Assembly: GCF_036346105.1 (NCBI RefSeq)
Contig: NZ_CP107811.1
Coordinates: 6,157,501 to 6,221,500, forward strand
Length of the DNA stretch: 64,000 nt
From: Streptomyces sp. NBC_00539
GTDB taxonomy: Bacteria; Actinomycetota; Actinomycetes; Streptomycetales; Streptomycetaceae
Direction of reading: 5' to 3'
Part shown: one piece after another, positions 51,218 through 58,009 of the stretch
Layout: each line of letters opens with the position of its first letter
Numbering within the stretch: position 1 is the stretch's first letter
Made by a program: the position numbers and the translations under genes
The notes under the pieces: generated by a model
Seen by the model: the letters and a program-made list of their open reading frames with translations, nothing else
Told to the model about the DNA's origin: nothing
Database searches by the model: none

Positions 51218-51229
51218 TGTGACGTCACA
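51218..51229. promoter_or_regulatory. 12-bp perfect palindrome TGTGACGTCACA
   Basis: The half-site TGTGA is that of CRP/FNR-type proteins but with a 2-base spacer instead of 6. It lies between the ATP-grasp gene (start 51169) and cvnA (start 51433), so either could be regulated. The window encodes a CRP-like domain protein without a DNA-binding domain, so no binder is suggested. Confidence 0.4.
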
Positions 51230-51341
51230 GGATGCCATGGCCGCAATGTGATGATCGTCCGGTAGCGGCCGGGGATTCCCCAGAAAACGCATGAGAAGTG
51301 CCTTAATTGGCCATTACTCAGCGTCACGTTTACCAAGAACT

Positions 51342-51371
51342 TTCCAAACTGATCAACAATTCTCTTATAGT
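51342..51371 (+). promoter_or_regulatory. possible promoter of the conservon operon
   Basis: TTCCAA (51342-51347), an 18-base spacer and TATAGT (51366-51371) resemble a HrdB-type promoter in an unusually AT-rich 150-base stretch upstream of cvnA. The -35 match is only fair. Confidence 0.4.
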
Positions 51372-51432
51372 GATGGCTTGTTGCCACAGGAACCCTCTCT
51401 TCCATTTACGCCCCGGTTTGAGGCTTTGATTG

Positions 51433-53001
51433 ATGACGGCGTCGCCCTCCCCCCTTCGCCCCTCCGCGCTCGCCCTGCTCGTCACGGCGGTTGCGGCCGG
51501 AGTGCTCTGCACGGCGGCGGTGGCCGCGGCCCCGTCGGACGTCCGCGTCCCCCTCGGCTGGTTCTCGCTCTTCGGCGTCCTGCTGCTCTCGCTCGCCGCC
51601 TTCGCCGTCACCTGGCTGACGCGGGGCAGCCGCCTGCTGCGCGGCCGGATCGCCGGTCTGAACGCGGACCTCGCCGCCCGGGACGGTCACATCGCCCGGC
51701 TCACCGCCGACGCCGCCCGTGACGCGGCCGCCCGCACCGCCGAGGTGGCGCGCCTCACGAAGGAGCACGCGGCGGAACTGGAGCGGCTGAGGACCGCCCA
51801 CAGGGTCGAGCTCGACCTGGCGGCCATCACCCAGCTCACCGAGCGCGAGCGGCTCGGTGAGGAGCTGCGGCGCGCCCAGTCCGGGCGGGCCGCGGCGATG
51901 GCCGCCGCCGCCAACGCGGCCGGACGGATGCAGGCCCTCGCCACCGGCATGCTGGCCGACCTGCGCGAGATGGAACACCGGCACGCCGACGAGGACGTGC
52001 TCGGCGACCTCCTGCACCTCGACCACCGCACCGCCCAGGCGGGACGCCTCGCCGACTCCATCGCCGTCCTCACCGGAGCCCGCTCGGGCCGCCGCTGGTC
52101 GAAGCCGATCGTCATGGAGTCCATCCTGCGCGGCGCCATGGGCCGGATCGGCGGCTACCAGCGGGTCCGCCTGCACTCCACCAGCGATGCCGCCGTCGCG
52201 GGGCACGCCGCCGAGGGGGTCATGCACGCCCTCGCCGAACTCCTGGACAACGCCGCCAACTTCTCCCCGCCGACCGCGGAAGTCCACGTGTACGTGGAGG
52301 AGGTGCCGGCCGGGATCGTCATCACCGTCGAGGACAGCGGCCTGGTCATGAGCGAGGTCCAGCTGCGCCGCGCCGAACAGGCCGTGGCCGGCGAGTCCCT
52401 GGACCTGGCCGGGCTCTCCGGCACCCGCCTCGGGCTCGCCGTCGTCGGCCGCCTCGCCCGCAAGCACGGGCTGACGGTGTCCTTCCGGCCCTCCGCGCGC
52501 GGCGGTACCGGCGCGCTGATGATGCTGCCGCACGAGCTGATCAGCCGCACCCCGGGGGAAGCCGGGCCCACGCCCGCGCTGGTGGCCGCCCCGGCCGCCG
52601 CCGCCGGGGCGCGGACCGGGGAACCGGCCGCGGAACACGGGCCGGGCCCGCGCGGCGGCGGCGTCGGCTCTGGTGGTGCCGGGCGCACGAAGGAACGTAT
52701 CCCGTCCCTGCGGGACGACGCCCCGGACGCCGCACCCACGGCCCCCGGCGAGGATGCCGGATCCGCCGACGGGACCCCGCGGACCGGCGACGGCGGCCTG
52801 CCCCAGCGGCGACGCGGCCGCACCCTGGCCGCCGCCCACCCCGAAGGACCCGAAGCCGCCGCCCGCGCGGCCCGTACCCAGGGCGCCCCGACCGGCGCCT
52901 CCCAGTCCGCCGCCCGCTTCGGCAGCTTCCGGCAGGCCGTGCGCGGCGCGTCGGCGCAGCAGCCCCCGAACCCCCCGCTCCCGGAAGGCAACACGCGATG
53001 A
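51433..53001 (+). CDS. cvnA: conservon sensor-kinase-like protein CvnA
   Basis: 522 aa. Two N-terminal hydrophobic segments (ALALLVTAVAAGVLCTAAVA; WFSLFGVLLLSLAAFAVTWL) anchor it. A coiled coil (residues 70-170) leads to a region with LLHLDHRTAQAGRLADSIAV, equivalent to a histidine-kinase dimer helix. An HATPase domain follows (HALAELLDNAANFSPP N box; VITVEDSGLVMS G1; GTRLGLAVVGRLARKHG G2). A long Pro/Ala-rich tail ends the protein. CvnA in conservons assembles with roadblock CvnB, CvnC and GTPase CvnD at the membrane in a G-protein-like complex. Confidence 0.94.
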   Translation: MTASPSPLRPSALALLVTAVAAGVLCTAAVAAAPSDVRVPLGWFSLFGVLLLSLAAFAVTWLTRGSRLLRGRIAGLNADLAARDGHIARLTADAARDAAARTAEVARLTKEHAAELERLRTAHRVELDLAAITQLTERERLGEELRRAQSGRAAAMAAAANAAGRMQALATGMLADLREMEHRHADEDVLGDLLHLDHRTAQAGRLADSIAVLTGARSGRRWSKPIVMESILRGAMGRIGGYQRVRLHSTSDAAVAGHAAEGVMHALAELLDNAANFSPPTAEVHVYVEEVPAGIVITVEDSGLVMSEVQLRRAEQAVAGESLDLAGLSGTRLGLAVVGRLARKHGLTVSFRPSARGGTGALMMLPHELISRTPGEAGPTPALVAAPAAAAGARTGEPAAEHGPGPRGGGVGSGGAGRTKERIPSLRDDAPDAAPTAPGEDAGSADGTPRTGDGGLPQRRRGRTLAAAHPEGPEAAARAARTQGAPTGASQSAARFGSFRQAVRGASAQQPPNPPLPEGNTR

Positions 53002-53399
53002 CCGGCTCCACGACCGACGAGACGCTCAGCTGGCTCCTGGAAGGACTCCTGGAACGCACCCCCGGCGCCCGCCACGCGCTCGTGCTCTCCCGGGACGGCC
53101 TCAAGCTGTGCCGCACCCCCGAGCTCTCCGTCGACCAGGCCGACCAGCTCGCCGCGATCGCCGCCGGCATCCAGAGCCTGTCGCACGGCGCGTCCATCGA
53201 GTTCGGCGACGGCACCGGGGGAGTCCGCTCCGCGATGGCCGAGTTCTACGGTGGCATCCTGTTCATCGTCGAGGCCGGGGAAGGCGCACACCTCGCACTC
53301 GTCGCCGCCGACGACGCGGACGCGGGCCTGGTCGGCCACAACATGTCCGAACTGGTGGAACAGCTGAGCGAGCATTTGATCGCGAGGCCCCGGGGTTGA
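52998..53399 (+). CDS. cvnB: conservon roadblock protein CvnB
   Basis: 133 aa. LSWLLEGLLERTPGARHALV, LSRDGLKLC, AIAAGIQSLSHGASIEFG, and GILFIVEAGEGAHLALVAAD match MglB/roadblock. It overlaps cvnA by ATGA. In conservons CvnB binds CvnD and may affect GTP turnover. The following gene starts inside its stop (TTGA). Confidence 0.95.
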   Translation: MTGSTTDETLSWLLEGLLERTPGARHALVLSRDGLKLCRTPELSVDQADQLAAIAAGIQSLSHGASIEFGDGTGGVRSAMAEFYGGILFIVEAGEGAHLALVAADDADAGLVGHNMSELVEQLSEHLIARPRG

Positions 53400-53749
53400 G
53401 CCGTACCAGGCCGGGCCGAAACGACTCCCCGGACCGGCTCTACACCCTGACCGGCGGCCGCAGCAGCTCCGGTTCGGACGCCTTCGACCTCGTCACGCTG
53501 ATCGTCGCCGAATGCGATCCGGTTCCCGGCATGCAGTCGGAACACGCGGCGATCCTGCGCATGTGCCGGTACCCGGCGGCGGTCGTCGAGATCGCCGCCG
53601 AGCTGGGCCTGCCCGTGTCGATCGTGCGGATCCTGCTGGCCGACCTCCTCGGCACCGGCCGGATCAGCGCCCGGCACCCGCGTGCGGCGTACCGCCTTCC
53701 CGACCCCGACATCCTGGAGCAGGTGCTCGTTGGACTCCGCAACCTCTGA
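53396..53749 (+). CDS. cvnC: conservon DUF742 protein CvnC (TTG start)
   Basis: 117 aa. RLYTLTGGRSSSGSDAFDLV, LVTLIVAECDPVPGMQSEHA, and MCRYPAAVVEIAAELGLPVS, VRILLADLLGTGRI are the DUF742 winged-helix pattern, present in all conservons. No ATG or GTG is available before the domain begins; the only fitting start is TTG at 53396, overlapping the cvnB stop (TTGA). DUF742 may bind DNA or another protein. Confidence 0.93.
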   Translation: MSRTRPGRNDSPDRLYTLTGGRSSSGSDAFDLVTLIVAECDPVPGMQSEHAAILRMCRYPAAVVEIAAELGLPVSIVRILLADLLGTGRISARHPRAAYRLPDPDILEQVLVGLRNL

Positions 53750-54347
53750 CCGGCGTGAAACCCGGCAGACCCTCAGCAGCACCGCCGACAACGGCTTGAA
53801 GATCGTCATCGTCGGCGGCTTCGGAGTGGGCAAGACCACCATGGTCCGTTCGGTCAGCGAGATCCGGCCGCTGAACACCGAGGAGACCATGACCAAGGCG
53901 GGCGAGGGGGTCGACGACACCGACGGCGTCGCCGGGAAGAACACCACCACGGTCGCCTTCGACTTCGGCCGGATCACGCTCGACGCGCACAACGTGCTCT
54001 ACCTCTTCGGCGCTCCCGGGCAGGAACGTTTCTGGTTCCTGTGGGACCGGCTGTTCTCCGGCACCCTCGGCGCGGTCGTCCTCGTCGACACGCGTCGGCT
54101 CGCCGACTCCTGGTACGCCATCGACCGCCTCGAACACCACGGCACCCCCTTCGTCGTGGCCTGCAACGACTTCGGCGGCCCCGGCCACACCGCCGAAGAG
54201 GTCCGCGCGGCCCTCGACCTGCCGCCCGAGGTGCCGCTCGTCTTCTGCGACGCCCGCTCGCGCGCCTCCAGCAAGGACGTCCTGATCTCCCTCGTCCGCC
54301 ACCTCCAGACGGCCGCCCTGTCCCACACCCCGGAGCCCACCCCGTGA
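53730..54347 (+). CDS. cvnD: conservon small GTPase CvnD
   Basis: 205 aa. P-loop IVIVGGFGVGKTTMVRSVSE, switch-I/II region with LFGAPGQERFWFLWDRLFSG, and the base-recognition motif ACNDFGG replace the NKxD of Ras-like GTPases; DARSRASSKDVL is the SAK-like loop. It overlaps cvnC by 20 bases and begins at TTG 53730 (a GTG at 53682 gives a longer alternative lacking similarity). GTPase activity would be switched by CvnA/B. Confidence 0.93.
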   Translation: MDSATSDRRETRQTLSSTADNGLKIVIVGGFGVGKTTMVRSVSEIRPLNTEETMTKAGEGVDDTDGVAGKNTTTVAFDFGRITLDAHNVLYLFGAPGQERFWFLWDRLFSGTLGAVVLVDTRRLADSWYAIDRLEHHGTPFVVACNDFGGPGHTAEEVRAALDLPPEVPLVFCDARSRASSKDVLISLVRHLQTAALSHTPEPTP

Positions 54348-55582
54348 CCACCCCCGCCGACCGCGAACCGCAGCCCGTCTACCTCGGCGGGCCGCGGTTC
54401 CAGACCGACCCCCTCGCGCTGTACCGGGAGATGCGGCGCGAGCACGGCGCCGTCGCCCCCGTCGTCCTCGACGGCGACGTACCGGCCTGGCTGGTCCTCG
54501 GCTACCGCGAGCTGCACCAGGTCACCAGCGACCCGCAGCTCTTCACCCGCGACTCGGAGCTGTGGAACCAGTGGGACCGCATCCCCGCCGACTGGCCCCT
54601 GCTCCCGATGATCGGCCGCAAGCAGCCCTCCATCCTCTACACCGTCGGCGAACGCCACCGCGAGCGCGCGGCCGTCGTCTCCGGGGCGCTGGAAGCCGTC
54701 GACCCCTTCGAACTCAAGGGCCACGCCGAACGGTTCGCGGACGAACTGATCGACGTGCTGTGCGGCAAGGGCGAGTGCGACATCGTCGGCGAGTACGCGA
54801 TGCTGCTGCCCCTGCGCGTCCTCGCCCGGATCTACGGATTCTCCGACGAGCAGGGCCCCGGCCTCGTCACCGCCATGAACGACATGATCAACGGCCGTGA
54901 GGGCGCCCTCGACGGCCAGCGCCACCTCGCCGAGTCGATGTTCGCACTCATCGCCGACAAGCTGGTGCGCCCGGACCACGACGTCGTCTCCCGGATGCTC
55001 GCCGCCCGGGGCGACTTCACCGTCGAGGAGATCGCCCAGGACCTGATGGTGATGCTGGCGGCAGGCCACCAGCCCACGGCCGACTGGATCGGCAACACCC
55101 TGCGCCTCATGCTCACCGACGACCGGTTCGCCGCCTCCCTCGCCGGCGGTCGGCACAGCGTCGGCGAGGCGATGAACGAGGTCCTGTGGGAGGACACGCC
55201 CACCCAGAACGTGGCCGGGCGCTGGACCTCCCGCGACACCCACCTCGGCGGACAGCGCATCAACCGCGGCGACCTCGTGCTGCTCGGCCTGGCCGCCGCC
55301 AACGCCGACCCGCACGTGCGCACCGACGCCGGAGCCCTGACCGGCGGCAACAACGCCTTCTTCTCCTTCGGCCACGGCGAACACCGCTGCCCCTTTCCCG
55401 CCCAGGAGGTCGCCGAGGCCATCGCCCGGACCGGCATCGAGGTGCTCCTCGACCGGCTCCCGGACGTCGACCTCGCCGTGCCCGCCGCCGACCTCGCCCG
55501 GCGGCCCTCGCCCTGGCTGCGCGGTCTGACCGCGCTGCCCGTGACCTTCACCCCGACCCCCGCCCTTGGAGCCTCCCGATGA
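54344..55582 (+). CDS. conservon P450, CYP157-like, without the ExxR motif
   Basis: 412 aa. The heme loop FSFGHGEHRCPFPAQ holds the Cys ligand and the I-helix MLAAGHQPTADWIG is modified (no acid-Thr pair). In the K-helix the normally invariant ExxR reads EVLW, followed by EDTPTQNVAGRW, as reported for CYP157 proteins. The rest (FTRDSELWNQWDRIPADWPL) agrees with this family. It is GTGA-coupled to cvnD. It may be a structural or regulatory heme protein rather than a classical oxygenase. Confidence 0.92.
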   Translation: MTTPADREPQPVYLGGPRFQTDPLALYREMRREHGAVAPVVLDGDVPAWLVLGYRELHQVTSDPQLFTRDSELWNQWDRIPADWPLLPMIGRKQPSILYTVGERHRERAAVVSGALEAVDPFELKGHAERFADELIDVLCGKGECDIVGEYAMLLPLRVLARIYGFSDEQGPGLVTAMNDMINGREGALDGQRHLAESMFALIADKLVRPDHDVVSRMLAARGDFTVEEIAQDLMVMLAAGHQPTADWIGNTLRLMLTDDRFAASLAGGRHSVGEAMNEVLWEDTPTQNVAGRWTSRDTHLGGQRINRGDLVLLGLAAANADPHVRTDAGALTGGNNAFFSFGHGEHRCPFPAQEVAEAIARTGIEVLLDRLPDVDLAVPAADLARRPSPWLRGLTALPVTFTPTPALGASR

Positions 55583-56814
55583 CGTGCCCGATCGACCACA
55601 CGGAACCCGCCGCCATCACCCTGGACCCCTTCGTCGCCGACCTCGACGCCGAGAGCGCCGCGCTGCGCGCCGCCGGACCGCTGGCCCGGGTCGTCCTGCC
55701 CGGCGGCGTCGACGTGTACGCCGTCACGCACCACGCGCAGGCGCGGGCCCTGCTGACCGACGCCCGCCTGGTCAAGGACATCGGCGTCTGGGGCGCCTGG
55801 CAGCGCGGAGAGATCCCGCCGGACTGGCCGCTGATCGGCCTCGCCAACCCGGGCCGCTCCATGCTCACCGTCGACGGCGACGAGCACCGGCGCCTGCGGA
55901 GCCTGGTCGCGCAGGCCCTGACCGTCCGCCGGGTGGAGAAGCTGCGGGCCGGCATCGAGGCCCTGACGACCGGGATGCTCGACCGGCTGGCCGAGCTGCC
56001 GGCCGGCGAGAGCGTGGACCTCAAGGCGGAGTTCGCCTACCCGCTGCCGATGAACGTCATCAGCGAGCTCATGGGTGTCGACAGCGCCGAACACCCGCTC
56101 CTCAAGGCGCTGTTCGAGAAGTTCTTCTCGACGCAGACGCCGCCGCACGAAGTCCCGCAGATGATGGCCGACCTGGCCGGACTGTTCTCCCGGATCGTGG
56201 AGTCCAAGCGCGAGAACCCGGGCGACGACCTGACCAGCGCCCTGATCGCGGCCTCGGAGAACGGCGACCACCTCACCACCGAGGAGATCACCAACACCCT
56301 CCAGCTGATGGTCGCCGCCGGCCACGAGACCACCATCAGCCTGATCGTCAACGCGGTCGTCGCCCTGGAGACCCACCCCGAGCAGCGCGCCCGCGTCCTC
56401 AAGGGCGAAGTGCCGTGGGAGAACGTCATCGAGGAGACCCTGCGCTGGTCGACCCCGACCTCGCACGTCCTGATCCGCTTCGCGGCCGAGGACATCGAGG
56501 TGGGCGACCGGATCCTGCCGAAGGGCGAGGGCCTGATCGTCTCCTTCGGCGCCATCGGCCGCGACGAGGCCCAGCACGGCGCGGACGCGGGCGAGTTCGA
56601 CGTCACCCGCACCCCCAACCGGCACATCTCCTTCGGCCACGGCCCGCACGTCTGCCCCGGCGCGGCGCTCTCCCGGCTGGAGGCCCTCGTGGCGCTCCCC
56701 GCCCTCTACGCCCGCTTCCCCGACCTCACCCTCGCCGTCCCGCGCGAGGAGCTGCGCAACAAGCCGATCCTGACCCAGAACGACCTGTTCGACCTCCCGG
56801 TCCGCCTGCGCTGA
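55579..56814 (+). CDS. conservon P450, CYP154-like, catalytically complete
   Basis: 411 aa. The start MTCPIDHTEPAAITLDPFVA and SMLTVDGDEHRRLRSLVAQA are CYP154-like; I-helix LMVAAGHETTISLIVNA with Thr, ExxR as EETLR, and heme loop FGHGPHVCPGAALSRLEAL are complete. It is ATGA-coupled to the CYP157-like gene. Paired CYP157/CYP154-type genes end several known conservons. The substrate is unknown, as are its electron donors. Confidence 0.93.
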   Translation: MTCPIDHTEPAAITLDPFVADLDAESAALRAAGPLARVVLPGGVDVYAVTHHAQARALLTDARLVKDIGVWGAWQRGEIPPDWPLIGLANPGRSMLTVDGDEHRRLRSLVAQALTVRRVEKLRAGIEALTTGMLDRLAELPAGESVDLKAEFAYPLPMNVISELMGVDSAEHPLLKALFEKFFSTQTPPHEVPQMMADLAGLFSRIVESKRENPGDDLTSALIAASENGDHLTTEEITNTLQLMVAAGHETTISLIVNAVVALETHPEQRARVLKGEVPWENVIEETLRWSTPTSHVLIRFAAEDIEVGDRILPKGEGLIVSFGAIGRDEAQHGADAGEFDVTRTPNRHISFGHGPHVCPGAALSRLEALVALPALYARFPDLTLAVPREELRNKPILTQNDLFDLPVRLR

Positions 56815-56875
56815 GCGTTCCGAGGCCGCGGAAAAATACGAATGCCCGTACGAGGAGCCCTGCTAAGTTGATCGC

Positions 56876-57607
56876 GTGCCCAAGCTGAATCAGATCATCG
56901 CCGTCGAAAAGGGCGTCAAGTCCAAGTCGCTCCAGGAGCTGACCCAGGCTCACCAGGACGTCCAGAAGCCCGCCCTGCTCGCGGGCATCTCCCGGACCTA
57001 CCAGCCCAAGGACGAGGAGGGCGAGCAACTGCCGCCCGAGTCCACCCGGGTGCAGATCAAGGCCGAGGACGTGCTGCGTGCGACCGCAGGCACCCTCACC
57101 CGCCTCTTCGACGTGACGGCCACGAAGGACTGGGCCAACCGCAGCGCCGCCGCCGACGTGGTCGTCGACGGGCAGGTGCTGCTGGCCCAGGTGCCGGTCC
57201 CGTACCTGCTCTTCCTGGAGAAGCAGCTCACGGACCTGCACACCTTCGTGCGGAAGCTGCCGGTGCTGGACGCCTCGGAGTCCTGGAACCTGGATCCCTC
57301 GACGGACTCGTGGAAGACCGACCCGGTCCGCACCATCCGCACGAAGAAGGTCCCGCGCAACCACGTGAAGGCGGAGGCGACCGACAAGCACCCGGCCCAG
57401 GTCGAGGTGTACTACGAGGACGTCCCGGTCGGCTACTGGACCACGGTGAAGTTCTCCGGGGCGCTGCCCGCGCGCCGCGTGAACGAACTCCTCGACCGGG
57501 TCGAGAAGATCCAGCAGGCCGTCAAATACGCCCGCGAGGAGGCCAACAGCGTGGAGGTCACCGACCAGCGGATCGGTGACGCCGTGTTCGGCTACCTGTT
57601 CAGGTAG
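56876..57607 (+). CDS. conserved-looking hypothetical protein upstream of the tRNA-like array
   Basis: 243 aa, GTG start. It opens MPKLNQIIAVEKGVKSKSLQ, has IKAEDVLRATAGTLTRLFDV, VDGQVLLAQVPVPYLLFLEK and NLDPSTDSWKTDPVRTIRTK, and ends with a helical pair (NELLDRVEKIQQAVKYAREE, VTDQRIGDAVFGYLFR). It is soluble and basic in places, with no signal, Cys cluster or known motif. It ends 23 bases before the C/G hairpin and 74 bases before the first half of the tRNA-like array, so it may be transcribed with the array. A role in RNA handling is speculation from this position. Confidence 0.8.
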   Translation: MPKLNQIIAVEKGVKSKSLQELTQAHQDVQKPALLAGISRTYQPKDEEGEQLPPESTRVQIKAEDVLRATAGTLTRLFDVTATKDWANRSAAADVVVDGQVLLAQVPVPYLLFLEKQLTDLHTFVRKLPVLDASESWNLDPSTDSWKTDPVRTIRTKKVPRNHVKAEATDKHPAQVEVYYEDVPVGYWTTVKFSGALPARRVNELLDRVEKIQQAVKYAREEANSVEVTDQRIGDAVFGYLFR

Positions 57608-57618
57608 CCCCCGGATCG

Positions 57619-57638
57619 CCCCCCGTGCGAGCGGGGGG
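57619..57638 (+). terminator. G/C hairpin after the 243-aa gene
   Basis: CCCCCCG (57619-57625) and CGGGGGG (57632-57638) pair perfectly around a 6-base loop. It could terminate the preceding gene. The right arm also contains GCGGGGG, identical to the 5' acceptor of the first tRNA-like unit, so it could compete for pairing. Confidence 0.5.
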
Positions 57639-57681
57639 TGGCGCGAAGAGCGCAAGCTGAAACTGATGTTGAAGCTGACAT

Positions 57682-57757
57682 GGGGTGTCAGTTGGGGGTT
57701 CGAATCCCTCCCCCCGCACCACGCGCGGGGGTGGCCCAAGCTGGCAGAGGCGGCCCC
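57682..57757 (+). tRNA. candidate circularly permuted tRNA, unit A (halves reversed, CCA encoded)
   Basis: 3' half first: anticodon stem 3' strand GGGGT 57682-57686, variable segment 57687-57693, T-arm GGGGG-TTCGAAT-CCCTC 57694-57710, acceptor CCCCCGC 57711-57717, A73, and CCA 57719-57721. Three bases (CGC) later the 5' half begins: acceptor GCGGGGG 57725-57731 (perfect match to CCCCCGC), U8-G9, D-arm GCC/GGC with a 12-base loop that has AA and GG (57734-57751), G26, and anticodon stem GCCCC 57753-57757 (pairs with GGGGT, one G-T). The variable part is 7 bases. The anticodon loop cannot be read because the joining point is unknown and no T33 is obvious. Alternative: a 91-base ordinary-order unit from 57631, but that has no normal D-arm. 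Confidence 0.65.
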
Positions 57758-57828
57758 TGAATCTCAGATTCTCGCTCCAGTCTCAGTATTCGCCGCCGAA
57801 CACCGGATCGACCGAGCGCGGACGATCA

Positions 57829-57908
57829 TCGACGGATGGGGGTTCAAGTCCCTCCTGCGCCTCTCCTCGTGGCGCGGTAGTTCAAAGGCAGAACACGTCG
57901 GTTTAAGA
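57829..57908 (+). tRNA. candidate circularly permuted tRNA, unit B (halves reversed)
   Basis: 3' half: anticodon stem 3' strand CGACG 57830-57834, variable GAT, T-arm GGGGG-TTCAAGT-CCCTC 57838-57854, acceptor CTGCGCC 57855-57861, T73. After 8 bases the 5' half begins: acceptor GGCGCGG 57871-57877 (pairs CTGCGCC, one G-T), U8-A9, D-arm GTTC/GAAC with loop AAAGGCA (57880-57894), A26, anticodon stem CGTCG 57896-57900 (perfect with CGACG). The next bases are GTTTAAGA; if all of the loop comes from here, it reads TTTAAGA (anticodon UAA) with a 6-pair stem, or GTTTAAG (anticodon UUA). The true joining point is not known. Every invariant position checked fits. No CCA is encoded. Confidence 0.75.
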
Positions 57909-57960
57909 CTGATCCGCGACTCTTAAACGCCGCCGGTGTGCGCAATTGGGTGGCACGCAG

Positions 57961-57991
57961 GAGCCCGGGAACTGGATATGTTCCCGGGCTC
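57961..57991. terminator. 12-bp perfect hairpin terminator after the tRNA-like array
   Basis: GAGCCCGGGAAC (57961-57972) and GTTCCCGGGCTC (57980-57991) around a 7-base loop. It can end the rightward transcript from the tRNA-like array and the leftward anti-sigma transcript (stop at 58010). Confidence 0.88.
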
Positions 57992-58009
57992 CGTCACGTC
58001 CGGGGGGCG

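Noticed and set aside
51218-51229. True CRP site
   Set aside because: Half-sites are separated by two bases rather than six, so CRP binding as normally defined is not expected; kept only as an unexplained palindrome.
57631-57721. Ordinary-order 91-base tRNA with acceptor GCGGGGG/CCCCCGC
   Set aside because: Acceptor and T-arm fit, but no normal D-arm (no GG loop) or anticodon arm is found; the downstream copy of GCGGGGG is followed by a proper D-arm. Kept as an alternative in the feature text.
57723-57860. Ordinary-order 138-base tRNA, possibly with an intron, joining the unit A D-arm to the unit B T-arm
   Set aside because: Needs an acceptor helix shifted by one (GCGCGGG with CCTGCGC), a shortened T stem and an extra roughly 50 bases; the permuted pairings are better and explain the second D-arm.
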